From positions 682,001 through 746,000 of the forward strand of contig CBDCNH010000011.1 of the NCBI GenBank assembly GCA_965219015.1: DNA of 64,000 bases, written 5' to 3'. A model generated the notes under the pieces. That model ran no database searches. It was not told where the DNA came from and saw nothing but the letters and a program-made list of their open reading frames with translations. A program made the translations under genes and the position numbers. Source of the stretch: CBDCNH01 sp965219015. GTDB taxonomy: Bacteria; Pseudomonadota; Alphaproteobacteria; Rhodobacterales; Rhodobacteraceae. This document shows, in pieces, positions 1 through 9,081 of this stretch; the first letter of the stretch is position 1, and each line of letters opens with the position of its first letter.

Positions 1-285
1 TGAGCGAGGTGCCGTCCGGGATCGCGGCCGCGCAGAGCCGGCCGATGCGGTCCTTCTCGGCGGGGTTGAGCGACGGCGGTCCTCGTAGCCGATGTTGGCG
101 ACGCCGGAGGCGAGCACCGCGCCGCCGTAGACGCGGGTGAGAAGGCCCGCGCCCGACATCTCGGTGAGGTCGCGGCGGATCGTCTGCAGCGTGACGTCGT
201 AGTGCCGCGCGAGATCCTCGACCACGACCTTGCCGTGCTCGCGGGCCCGCAGGAGGATCTCGGTCTGGCGGAAGTTCTGCGCCAT
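1..285 (-). CDS. glpR: GlpR, DeoR-family repressor of the glycerol operon (partial, frameshifted)
   Basis: This is the N-terminal part of a DeoR-family transcriptional repressor, divergent from glpD. The ATG at 285 opens a helix-turn-helix domain (about residues 5-60) containing the family pattern VTLQTIRRDL, followed by GGAVLASGVANIGYEDRR. Family members of this type bind glycerol-3-phosphate and release glp promoters. Near 73-79 one base is missing: the frame read from the start continues into unrelated residues, while the next frame restores SLNPAEKDRIGRLCAAAIP, which is standard for the family. The gene runs off the window at base 1. The indel may be a sequencing error or a real loss of the repressor. 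Confidence 0.82.
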   Translation of the reverse strand, partial: MAQNFRQTEILLRAREHGKVVVEDLARHYDVTLQTIRRDLTEMSGAGLLTRVYGGAVLASGVANIGYEDRRRSTPPRRTASAGSARPRSRTAPRS

Positions 286-349
286 CGTGGCCTCGCCGTG
301 CTCCCGACGTGGTCGCGTGAAACGGCAGGCCTGTCAAGCAAGGCGGCGG

Positions 350-394
350 AAAACGAAAACCAGCATTGACAAAGCGAACGCTCGACCGTCACAC
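350..394 (+). promoter_or_regulatory. Candidate glpD promoter and GlpR operator repeats
   Basis: In the divergent glpR-glpD gap a perfect TTGACA lies at 366-371. The matching -10 at the normal 17-base spacing (389-394, TCACAC) is poor, so a transcription factor or another sigma factor may be needed. Two similar A-rich boxes 20 bases apart, AAAACGAAAA (350-359) and CAAAGCGAAC (370-379), overlap the -35 and could be repressor half-sites. That reading is an inference from position and similarity only. Confidence 0.35.
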
Positions 395-424
395 AGACGT
401 GACACATCCGGGAGGCGGGACAGC

Positions 425-1954
425 GTGGCGGACCGACCCGGCGGCAGCGATGCCGTCGATCTCCTCATCATCGGCGGCGGGATCAACGGCTGCGGCATCG
501 CGCGGGATGCGGCGGGCCGCGGGCTGTCGGTGATGCTCGCGGAAATGGCCGACCTCGCCTCGGCGACCTCCTCGGCCTCCACCAAGCTCTTCCACGGCGG
601 CCTGCGGTATCTCGAGTATTACGAGTTCCGGCTGGTGCGGGAGGCGCTCGTGGAGCGCGAGACGCTGCTCCGTGCGATGCCGCACATCGCCTGGCCGCTG
701 CGCTTCGTTCTGCCGGTGGCGCCGGGGATGCGGCCCGCGTGGCTGATCCGGCTCGGGCTCTTCATCTACGACCACCTCGGCGGGCGGAAGATCCTGCCCC
801 CGACGCAGGTGCTCGACCTCGCGCGCGATGCGGCGGGCGAGCCTCTGAAGCCGCATCTCAAGAAGGCGTTCGAATATTCCGACTGCTGGGTCGAGGACGC
901 GCGGCTGGTGGCGCTCAACGCGCGCGACGCGGCCGAGCGGGGCGCGCGGGTTCGCACGCGCACGCGGGTCACGCAGGCCCGGCGCGGCGCGGAAGGCTGG
1001 GAGGTCGACCTTTCGGGCGAGGACGGAACCGAGACGGTTCGCGCGCGCGCGGTCGTCAACGCGGGCGGGCCCTGGGTCGGCGAGGTGCTGGGCGGCGTGC
1101 TCGGGATCAACTCCACCGAGCGGGTGCGGCTGGTCCGCGGCAGCCACATCGTCACGCGGCGGCTCTTCGAGCACGACCGGTGCTACTTTTTCCAGGGCGG
1201 CGACGGGCGGATCATCTTCGCGATCCCCTACGAGACCGACTTCACGCTCATCGGCACCACCGACCAGGACCACCACGGGGCTCCCTCCGAGGCGCGCTGC
1301 ACGCCCGAGGAGCAGGACTACCTCTGCGCCTTCGCCTCGGAGTACTTCGCCACGCCGGTGACGCGGGCGGACATCGTGTGGACCTACTCGGGCGTGCGGC
1401 CGCTCTACGACGACGGGGCCAAGACCGCGACGGCGGCGACGCGGGACTACGTGCTGTCGCTCGACACCGATGCGGCGCCGCTCCTCAGCGTCTTCGGCGG
1501 CAAGATCACGACCTACCGGCGGCTCGCGGAGGCGGCGATGGCGAAGCTCGCGCCGGTGTTCCCGGCGGCGACGGGGCGCTGGACCGCGGGCGTGCCGCTG
1601 CCGGGGGGCGACTTCCCGGTCGACGGGTTCGACGCGGAGGTGCGCGCGATCCTGAGCGCCTACCCGTTCCTGACGCCCGCCTGGGGCCGGCGCATGGTGC
1701 GCGCCTACGGCACCGAGGCCGTGAAGATCCTCGACGGGGCGCTGACGGCCGCCGACCTCGGGCGCGACTTCGGCGCGACGCTGACCGAGCGCGAGGTCGG
1801 CTGGCTCCGCGACCGCGAGTTCGCGCGCACGGCCGAGGACGTGGTCTGGCGGCGCTCGAAGCTCGGGCTCCGGATGGATGCCGACGAGATCGCGGCGCTC
1901 GACGCCTACCTGGCCGGAGAGGCGGCGCCGCGGGCGCGGGCGGGCACGGCATGA
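425..1954 (+). CDS. glpD: Glycerol-3-phosphate dehydrogenase (aerobic, FAD)
   Basis: GlpD oxidises glycerol-3-phosphate to dihydroxyacetone phosphate and passes electrons to quinone at the inner membrane face. The GTG at 425 is chosen because GGAGG lies at about 411-415 and the FAD-binding GGGING motif then falls at residues 17-22. The predicted 509 residues match the family length. STKLFHGGLRYLEYYEFRLV and the C-terminal helical cap are typical. An upstream in-frame extension to 230 would overlap glpR and looks like noise. It is the first gene of the glycerol uptake operon and overlaps glpS by the four bases ATGA. Confidence 0.93.
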   Translation: MADRPGGSDAVDLLIIGGGINGCGIARDAAGRGLSVMLAEMADLASATSSASTKLFHGGLRYLEYYEFRLVREALVERETLLRAMPHIAWPLRFVLPVAPGMRPAWLIRLGLFIYDHLGGRKILPPTQVLDLARDAAGEPLKPHLKKAFEYSDCWVEDARLVALNARDAAERGARVRTRTRVTQARRGAEGWEVDLSGEDGTETVRARAVVNAGGPWVGEVLGGVLGINSTERVRLVRGSHIVTRRLFEHDRCYFFQGGDGRIIFAIPYETDFTLIGTTDQDHHGAPSEARCTPEEQDYLCAFASEYFATPVTRADIVWTYSGVRPLYDDGAKTATAATRDYVLSLDTDAAPLLSVFGGKITTYRRLAEAAMAKLAPVFPAATGRWTAGVPLPGGDFPVDGFDAEVRAILSAYPFLTPAWGRRMVRAYGTEAVKILDGALTAADLGRDFGATLTEREVGWLRDREFARTAEDVVWRRSKLGLRMDADEIAALDAYLAGEAAPRARAGTA

Positions 1955-3024
1955 CGCTCGTGCTCGAGGGCATCTCGCGCGTCGTGGGTGGGCGGACCCA
2001 CGTCCATCCGACCGACCTCGCGCTCGCGCGCGGCACGATGAACGTGCTCCTCGGGCCGACGCTCGCGGGCAAGACGACGCTGATGCGGCTGATGGCGGGG
2101 CTCGACCGGCCGAGCGCCGGGCGCGTGATCTGGGACGGCGCCGACGTGACGGGCGCGCGGGTGCAGGACCGCGACGTGGCGATGGTCTACCAGCAGTTCA
2201 TCAACTACCCGTCGATGACGGTCTACGACAACATCGCCTCGCCGCTTCGCCTCAAGGGCGCGGCAAAGGCGGAGATCGACCGGGCGGTGCGCGAGACGGC
2301 GGGGCTCCTCAAGCTCGAGCCGATGCTGGCGCGGCGGCCCCTCGAGCTCTCGGGCGGCCAGCAGCAGCGCTGCGCCCTCGCCCGCGCGCTGGTGAAGGGC
2401 GCCGGCCTCGTGCTCCTCGACGAGCCGCTCGCCAACCTCGACTACAAGCTCCGCGAGGAGCTTCGCGCCGAGATCCCGCGCATCTTCGAGGCGTCGGGCG
2501 CGATCTTCGTCTATGCCACCACCGAGCCCGAGGAGGCGCTCCTTCTCGGCGGCAGGACGGCGACGCTGTGGGAAGGCCGCGTGACGCAGTTCGGGCCGAC
2601 GGCGGAGGTCTACCGGCAGCCGCGCACGGCGGTCACGGCGCGGGTGTTCTCGGACCCGCCGATGAACTTCCTCGACCTCGAGAAGGCCGGCGGGACGCTC
2701 GGCGGGATGCCGGCGGCGGGGCCGCTCGCGGCGCTCTCCGACGGGCGCTACCGGGCGGGGTTCCGGCCCAACCACCTCGCGCTCGACCGCCCCGCCGGGC
2801 CAGCGCTCGATTTTCGAGCGCGCGTCGTGGTGACGGAGATGACGGGCTCGGAGACGTTCGTGCATCTCGATCATGCGGGCGACCGCTGGGTGGCGCTGGC
2901 GCACGGCGTCCGCGACCTCGCCGCCGGTACCGAGATCGACGTCTGGCTCGACCTCGCCCACGTCTACGTGTTCGACGCGGGCGGCGACCTCGTGGCGCCC
3001 GCGCCCTATGCGGTGGCGGCCTGA
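1951..3024 (+). CDS. glpS: Glycerol ABC transporter ATP-binding protein GlpS
   Basis: One of two different ATPases of the glycerol importer known from rhizobia as GlpSTPQV. The 357-residue protein has an unusual P-loop GPTLAGKTT (residues 35-43), a complete LSGGQQQR signature and LLDEPLANLD Walker B. The switch (H-loop) position reads ATTEPEEA, so the usual histidine is threonine. A C-terminal regulatory OB-like region follows from about residue 235. The start overlaps glpD by four bases and the stop overlaps glpT by one, so the genes are probably translationally coupled. It is expected to pair with GlpT as a heterodimer. Confidence 0.92.
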   Translation: MTLVLEGISRVVGGRTHVHPTDLALARGTMNVLLGPTLAGKTTLMRLMAGLDRPSAGRVIWDGADVTGARVQDRDVAMVYQQFINYPSMTVYDNIASPLRLKGAAKAEIDRAVRETAGLLKLEPMLARRPLELSGGQQQRCALARALVKGAGLVLLDEPLANLDYKLREELRAEIPRIFEASGAIFVYATTEPEEALLLGGRTATLWEGRVTQFGPTAEVYRQPRTAVTARVFSDPPMNFLDLEKAGGTLGGMPAAGPLAALSDGRYRAGFRPNHLALDRPAGPALDFRARVVVTEMTGSETFVHLDHAGDRWVALAHGVRDLAAGTEIDVWLDLAHVYVFDAGGDLVAPAPYAVAA

Positions 3025-4099
3025 TGGCCCGGATCACGCTCGAGAACCTCGCGCACAGCTACAAGTCCGCCCCCGCGGGCGATGCGGACTACGCGCTGAA
3101 GCGGATGGACCACGTCTGGCGCGACGGCGCGGCCTATGCGCTCCTCGGGCCGTCGGGCTGCGGCAAGACCACGCTCCTCAACGTCATCTCGGGGCTCCTC
3201 GCGCCCTCCGAGGGGCGCATCCTCTTCGGCGACACCGACGTGACGCACGCCCCCACGGCGGCGCGCAACATCGCGCAGGTGTTCCAGTTCCCGGTCGTCT
3301 ACGACACCATGACGGTGCGCCAGAACCTCGCGTTCCCGCTCCGCAACCGCGGCGCCACGGGCGCCTACGTCCGTGAGCGTGTCGAGGCGATCGCGGGGAT
3401 GATCGGCATGGCGGGCGTGCTCGACCGCCCGGCACGGGGGCTGACGGCGGACGCCAAGCAGAAGATCAGCCTCGGGCGCGGCATGGTGCGCGAGGACGTG
3501 AACGCGATCCTCTTCGACGAGCCGCTGACGGTGATCGACCCGCAGATGAAATGGGAGCTTCGCACGCAGCTGAAGGCGCTGCACGCCGAGTTCGGCCACA
3601 CGATGATCTACGTCACCCACGACCAGACCGAGGCCCTGAGCTTCGCCGACGAGGTGGTGGTGATGTACGACGGCCGGGTGGTGCAGATCGGCACGCCGGC
3701 GGAGCTCTTCTCGCGCCCGGCGCACACGTTCGTGGGCTACTTCATCGGCTCGCCGGGGATGAACGTGCTCGGCGCCGAGATCGCGGACGACGTGGCGCAT
3801 GTGGGCGGCGTCGCGGTGCCGCTCCCCCGCCGCTACGGCAATCCCGGCGGCCGCACGGCGCTCGGCGTGAGGCCGGAGTTCGTGCGGCTGTCGGACGGGC
3901 CGGAGGGCCTGCCGGTGACGGTGGAGCGCGTCGAGGACGTGGGACGGCACCGCATCCTGCGCGCGACCTCGCCCGTGGGCGCGATCGACATCGTGGTCCC
4001 GGAGGGTGCTCCGGCCGCGACCGGACCCGCCCGCGCGACCTTCGCGCCTGAGGGGATCAACGTCTACGCCGACGACTGGCGCCTCAACGGGGATGCGGC

Positions 4100-4103
<4 letters not shown>
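3024..4103 (+). CDS. glpT: Glycerol ABC transporter ATP-binding protein GlpT
   Basis: The second ATPase of the importer, 359 residues. The P-loop GPSGCGKTT is canonical and VTHDQTEAL carries the switch histidine. The place of the LSGGQ signature is taken by LTADAKQKISLGRG, which is strongly degenerate, while ILFDEPLTVID is an intact Walker B. Its defects therefore complement those of GlpS. A C-terminal domain of about 120 residues resembles the MalK-type regulatory domain. It starts on the TGATG junction with glpS and overlaps glpP by four bases. Confidence 0.92.
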
Positions 4104-4968
<865 letters not shown>

Positions 4969-4972
<4 letters not shown>

Positions 4973-5778
4973 CGCGCCGCTTCCCCGCCGGGCCGGTCAT
5001 CATGGCGGTCTATCTCGTGTTCCTGATGCTGCCGATCTACTGGCTCCTCAACATGAGCCTGAAGACCAACGAGGAGATCCTGTCGACCTTCACGCTCTGG
5101 CCGCGCGACCTGACGTTCGCCAACTTCCGCACCATCCTGACCGATCCCGCCTGGTACATGGGCTACGTCAACTCGATGATCTACGTCGTGATGAACACGG
5201 TCATATCGCTCGCCGTGGCGCTGCCCGCGGCCTATGCGTTCTCGCGCTACCGCTTCATGGGCGACAAGCACCTCTTCTTCTGGCTCCTGACCAACCGGAT
5301 GGCGCCGCCCGCGGTGTTCGCGCTGCCGTTCTTCCAGCTCTACTCGTCGGTCGGGCTCTTCGACACGCACATCGCGGTCGCGCTGGCGCACTGCCTCTTC
5401 AACGTGCCGCTCGCGGTGTGGATCCTCGAGGGCTTCATGCGCGGGGTGCCGAAGGAGATCGACGAGACGGCCTACATCGACGGCTACTCGTTCCCGCGCT
5501 TCTTCGTCCGCATCTTCCTGCCGCTGATCGCGTCGGGCGTGGGCGTCGCCGCGTTCTTCTGCTTCATGTTCTCCTGGGTCGAGCTCCTCCTCAGCCGCAC
5601 GCTCACCTCGGTGGACGCCAAGCCCATCGCCGCCACGATGACGCGCACCGTCTCCGCCTCCGGCCTCGACTGGGGCGTCCTCGCCGCCGCGGGCGTGCTC
5701 ACCATCGTGCCGGGCGCGCTCGTGATCTGGTTCGTGCGAAACTACATCGCCAAGGGTTTTGCGTTGGGGAGGGTGTGA
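4969..5778 (+). CDS. glpQ: Glycerol ABC transporter permease GlpQ
   Basis: The second permease, 269 residues, MalG/UgpE type with six predicted membrane segments. The first is at about residues 9-29 (VIMAVYLVFLMLPIYWLL). The EAA-type loop is PKEIDETAYIDGYSFPRFF. The protein ends in the usual short tail FVRNYIAKGFALGRV. It should form the channel with GlpP. The start overlaps glpP by four bases and the stop overlaps the DUF2160 gene by one. Confidence 0.92.
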
Positions 5779-6053
5779 TGCTGAGCTGGATGGCCTGGAC
5801 CCTGCCGACGGCGATCTTCTTCGTCGTCATCGCGGCGCTTCTCGCAACCTTCACCGTGCTGGCACTCCGTTATCCCGAGACGCCGCGCACGGGCGTGCTT
5901 CGCATCGAGACGACGCGGGGCGACCGGCTCTTCATCTCGTTGCTGGGCTCCGCGTTCATCTGCCTGGCCTGGCTCGCCATCGTCGGTCTGCCCCTCTGGG
6001 GCGGGCTCGCCGTCTGCCTCGTCTACGCCGCGGCGGTCTTCCGCTGGGTGTGA
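5778..6053 (+). CDS. glpU: DUF2160 small membrane protein (GlpU)
   Basis: A 91-residue protein with two hydrophobic segments (about residues 5-29 and 51-88) separated by a short polar stretch containing RYPETPRTGVLRIETTRGDR. It matches the DUF2160 family, which is found almost only between the permease and binding-protein genes of glycerol importers and is called GlpU in rhizobia. Its molecular role is not known. A stabilising or accessory role for the permeases is an inference from strict gene linkage. Confidence 0.88.
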   Translation: MLSWMAWTLPTAIFFVVIAALLATFTVLALRYPETPRTGVLRIETTRGDRLFISLLGSAFICLAWLAIVGLPLWGGLAVCLVYAAAVFRWV

Positions 6054-6100
6054 CCGAGGCCCAACCGCAACCGTTCTGGCAACCGTTCTGGGAGGAACAC

Positions 6101-7828
6101 ATGCACCGACACTACCTCACATCGACAGCACTCGCGGTGGCCCTCGCCGCCTACGCGCTGCCCGCGCACGCCGACATGGCGGCCGCGCAGAAGTTCCTCG
6201 ACGCCGAGATCGGCGACCTCTCGACGCTGACGCGGCCCGAGCAGGAAGCCGAGATGCAGTGGTTCATCGACGCGGCGAAGCCGTTCGCGGGCATGGACAT
6301 CAACGTGGTGTCGGAGACGCTGACCACGCACGAGTACGAATCGAAGGTGCTCGCCCCCGCCTTCTCCGCGATCACCGGCATCAAGATCACGCACGACCTC
6401 ATCGGCGAGGGCGACGTGGTGGAGAAGCTGCAGACGCAGATGCAGTCCGGCGAGAACATCTACGACGGCTACATCAACGACAGCGACTTCATCGGCACGC
6501 ACTGGCGCTACCAGCAGGTGCGCGACCTCAACGACTGGATGGCGAACGAGGCCAAGGACGTGACCTCGCCCACGCTCGACCTGCCGGACTTCATCGGCAC
6601 GTCGTTCACCACGGCGCCGGACGGCAAGCTCTACCAGCTCCCCGACCAGCAGTTCGCCAACCTCTACTGGTTCCGGCAGGACTGGTTCACCGATCCCGCC
6701 ATCATGGCCGACTTCAAGGCGAAGTACGGCTACGACCTCGGCGTGCCGGTGAACTGGTCGGCCTACGAGGACATCGCGGAGTTCTTCACCGGCCGCGACA
6801 TCGACGGCACCAAGGTCTACGGCCACATGGACTACGGCAAGAAGGATCCCTCGCTCGGCTGGCGCTTCACCGACGCTTGGCTGTCGATGGCGGGGAACGG
6901 CGACCTCGGGCTGCCGAACGGCAAGCCCGTCGACGAATGGGGCATCCGGGTGGACGAGAACGACCGGCCGGTCGGCTCCTGCACCGCGCGCGGCGGCGAC
7001 ACCAACGGGCCGGCGGCGGTCTATTCGGTGACGAAGTACGTGGACTGGCTGAAGGCCTACGCGCCGCCCGCCGCGGCCGGCATGGTGTTCGGCGAGGCGG
7101 GGCCGGTGCCCGCGCAGGGCGAGATCGCGCAGCAGATCTTCTGGTACACCGCCTTCACCGCCGACATGGTGAAGCAGGGCCTGCCGGTGGTGAACGAGGA
7201 TGGCTCGCCGAAGTGGCGCATGGCACCCTCGCCGCACGGGCCGTACTGGAAGGAGGGCATGAAGCTCGGCTACCAGGACGTGGGCTCGTGGACGCTGATG
7301 AAGTCCACCCCCGTCGACCGCGCCAAGGCCGCCTGGCTCTACGCGCAGTTCGTCACCTCGAAGACGGTGGACGTGAAGAAGAGCCAGGTCGGGCTGACGT
7401 TCATCCGCGAATCGACGATCCAGGACAAGAGCTTCACCGAGCGCGCGCCCGACCTCGGCGGTCTGATCGAGTTCTACCGCTCGCCCGCGCGCGTGCAGTG
7501 GTCGCCCACGGGCACCAACGTGCCGGACTATCCCAAGCTCGCGCAGCTCTGGTGGCAGAACATCGGCGACGCCTCCTCGGGCGCGAAGTCGGTGCAGGAG
7601 GCGATGGACGCGCTCTGCGAGGCACAGGAAAAGGTGATGGAGCGCATCGAGCGCTCGGGCGTCCAGGGCGACATCGGCCCCCAGATGGCCGAAGAGCACG
7701 ACCTCGAGTGGTGGAACAAGTACTCCGCCGAGCACGGCTCGCTGGCGCCGCAGATGAAGCTCGAGACCGAGAAGGAGAAGCCCGAAACGATCAGCTACGA
7801 CAAGCTCATCGAGAGCTGGAAGAGCTGA
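6101..7828 (+). CDS. glpV: Glycerol ABC transporter substrate-binding protein GlpV
   Basis: A periplasmic binding protein of 575 residues with a Sec signal peptide (residues 1-24, cleavage after PAHA). It belongs to the extracellular solute-binding family 1 but is longer than sugar-binding members, as expected for GlpV. A strong GGAGGA lies at 6091-6096, five bases before the ATG. It closes the glp operon and is followed by a hairpin at 7849-7868. The leader carries the 12-mer CAACCGTTCTGG twice (about 6067-6090), which has no obvious role. Confidence 0.92.
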   Translation: MHRHYLTSTALAVALAAYALPAHADMAAAQKFLDAEIGDLSTLTRPEQEAEMQWFIDAAKPFAGMDINVVSETLTTHEYESKVLAPAFSAITGIKITHDLIGEGDVVEKLQTQMQSGENIYDGYINDSDFIGTHWRYQQVRDLNDWMANEAKDVTSPTLDLPDFIGTSFTTAPDGKLYQLPDQQFANLYWFRQDWFTDPAIMADFKAKYGYDLGVPVNWSAYEDIAEFFTGRDIDGTKVYGHMDYGKKDPSLGWRFTDAWLSMAGNGDLGLPNGKPVDEWGIRVDENDRPVGSCTARGGDTNGPAAVYSVTKYVDWLKAYAPPAAAGMVFGEAGPVPAQGEIAQQIFWYTAFTADMVKQGLPVVNEDGSPKWRMAPSPHGPYWKEGMKLGYQDVGSWTLMKSTPVDRAKAAWLYAQFVTSKTVDVKKSQVGLTFIRESTIQDKSFTERAPDLGGLIEFYRSPARVQWSPTGTNVPDYPKLAQLWWQNIGDASSGAKSVQEAMDALCEAQEKVMERIERSGVQGDIGPQMAEEHDLEWWNKYSAEHGSLAPQMKLETEKEKPETISYDKLIESWKS

Positions 7829-8125
7829 GCCTCGGGGCATGACTTCGGCGGGGCCCTGCGGGGCCCCGTTTCAGGTTCGCTCGCGAAAAGTAGTAGTCCC
7901 GCTCCACGCCATCATGCGTGCCGCCCCGGAGGCAGCAGCGGCGGAAGCGGCGGCCGGAGCCGCAGGGGCACGGGTCGCGGCGGCCGAGCTTCTCCACCAG
8001 CTCCACGTCGCCCATGCACCTTTTGCGGGCCGGTCTTGACGCGGGCTTCGGAGGGGAACGACCTACGCCGCTTCGACGTCGTCTCGAAAGGACGGGCGGT
8101 CCTCGGGGGTGTTGCGGCGTGCCAT
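7806..8125 (-). pseudogene. Small SEC-C zinc-motif protein, two frameshifts
   Basis: Read from the ATG at 8125, which has GGAGG five bases upstream, the product begins MARRNTPEDR. Removing one base near 8094-8099 continues it as RPFETTSKRRRSFPSEARVK, and removing one more in the run at 8011-8013 continues it as GDVELVEKLGRRDPCPCGSG followed by RRFRRCC. The CPCGSG...CC spacing is the SEC-C metal-binding motif. The intact product would be about 80-105 residues; the open frame extends through the glpV terminator before a TGA at 7806. Small SEC-C proteins of this type are common in Rhodobacterales and have no known function. The lesions are both +1 insertions, so base-calling error is possible. 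Confidence 0.6.
7849..7872 (+). terminator. Rho-independent-type terminator after glpV
   Basis: A perfect 8-bp stem CGGGGCCC / GGGCCCCG (7849-7856 and 7861-7868) with loop TGCG, followed by TTTC. It lies 20 bases past the glpV stop. The opposing SEC-C reading frame runs through it. Confidence 0.7.
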
Positions 8126-8241
8126 GATAGCCTCCCTCGGTTTCGGAGAGCCCTGCCTCTACCTCGGGGTTGGCGACGCGGCAAGGATCGCCTTCGGGCG
8201 CGTTACAGTCTAGAAGGGCTGCGACCCAAGGGAGCCACACC

Positions 8242-9078
8242 ATGCGCATCATCCTCGCCGCGACGTTCGCGATTGCCGCCGCCTCCGCCGCGGGAGCGGC
8301 CGACGTGCAGCTCTGGCGGCTCGACTGCGGCCGCATCCAGGTGAACGATCTCAATATCTTCAACGACGCGCAGGCCTATCCGGGCGAGAAGCGCGCGCTC
8401 GTCGCGAGCTGCTACCTCATCCGGCACGGGGATACGTACCTCGTGTGGGACACCGGCTTGCCAAAGGCGCTCCTCGGCGCGCCCGAGGATGCCACCGCGG
8501 ACCTCTCGCCGACGCTCGACGCGGACCTGCCGTCGCAGCTCGCCAAGCTCGACCTCGCGCCCGAGGACATCGGCATGGTCGGCATCAGCCACTACCATTT
8601 CGACCACACCGGGCAGGCGCCGGACTTCCCGCAGGCGACGCTGCTGATCGGCGCGGCGGACGCGGAGACGCTGAAGATGGACCCGCTGCCCGCCTACGCG
8701 CAGGGCTTCGCCGATCCCGCGCCGCTCGCGCACTGGCTCGGCGGCGGCGGCACGCTCGACGAGGTGCGGGGCGACCGCGACGTGTTCGGCGACGGTTCGG
8801 TGACGATGCTCGCGATGCCGGGGCACACGCCGGGCGAGACGGCGCTCCTCGTGCGGCTCGCCGGCATGGGGCCGGTGCTCCTGTCGGGCGACGTGGTGCA
8901 TTTCGCCGAGCAACTCGGCCGCGAGGGCGTGCCGACGTTCAACACCGACCGCGCGGAGACGCTGGCCTCGATCGACCGGCTGAAGAAGCTCGTCGCCAAC
9001 ACCGGCGCCACGCTGGTGATCCAGCACGACCCGCGCGACATCGGCAAGCTGCCGGCCTTCCCGGCCGCCGCCGAGTAG
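8242..9078 (+). CDS. Secreted metallo-beta-lactamase-fold hydrolase (AHL lactonase-like)
   Basis: A 278-residue hydrolase with a signal peptide (about residues 1-20, ending AGAA). The zinc motif HYHFDH is at residues 117-122, and later histidine/aspartate ligands lie in the MPGHTPGE and LLSGDVVHF stretches. The closest recognisable group is the N-acyl-homoserine-lactone lactonase-like branch, but the signal peptide and neighbours leave the substrate open. GGGAG lies at 8230-8234. The stop is three bases before the glpK start, so the two are probably co-transcribed. Quorum quenching and detoxification of a lactone or thioester are both possible. Confidence 0.82.
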   Translation: MRIILAATFAIAAASAAGAADVQLWRLDCGRIQVNDLNIFNDAQAYPGEKRALVASCYLIRHGDTYLVWDTGLPKALLGAPEDATADLSPTLDADLPSQLAKLDLAPEDIGMVGISHYHFDHTGQAPDFPQATLLIGAADAETLKMDPLPAYAQGFADPAPLAHWLGGGGTLDEVRGDRDVFGDGSVTMLAMPGHTPGETALLVRLAGMGPVLLSGDVVHFAEQLGREGVPTFNTDRAETLASIDRLKKLVANTGATLVIQHDPRDIGKLPAFPAAAE

Positions 9079-9081
9079 CCC

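Noticed and set aside
230..424. Long N-terminal extension of glpD from 230
   Set aside because: It overlaps divergent glpR, is arginine-rich with no family similarity, and the GTG at 425 has a good ribosome site.
739..1950. Long open frames in other phases across glpD
   Set aside because: Arginine/alanine-rich shadow frames caused by high GC; the same is true for most long overlapping frames in the window.
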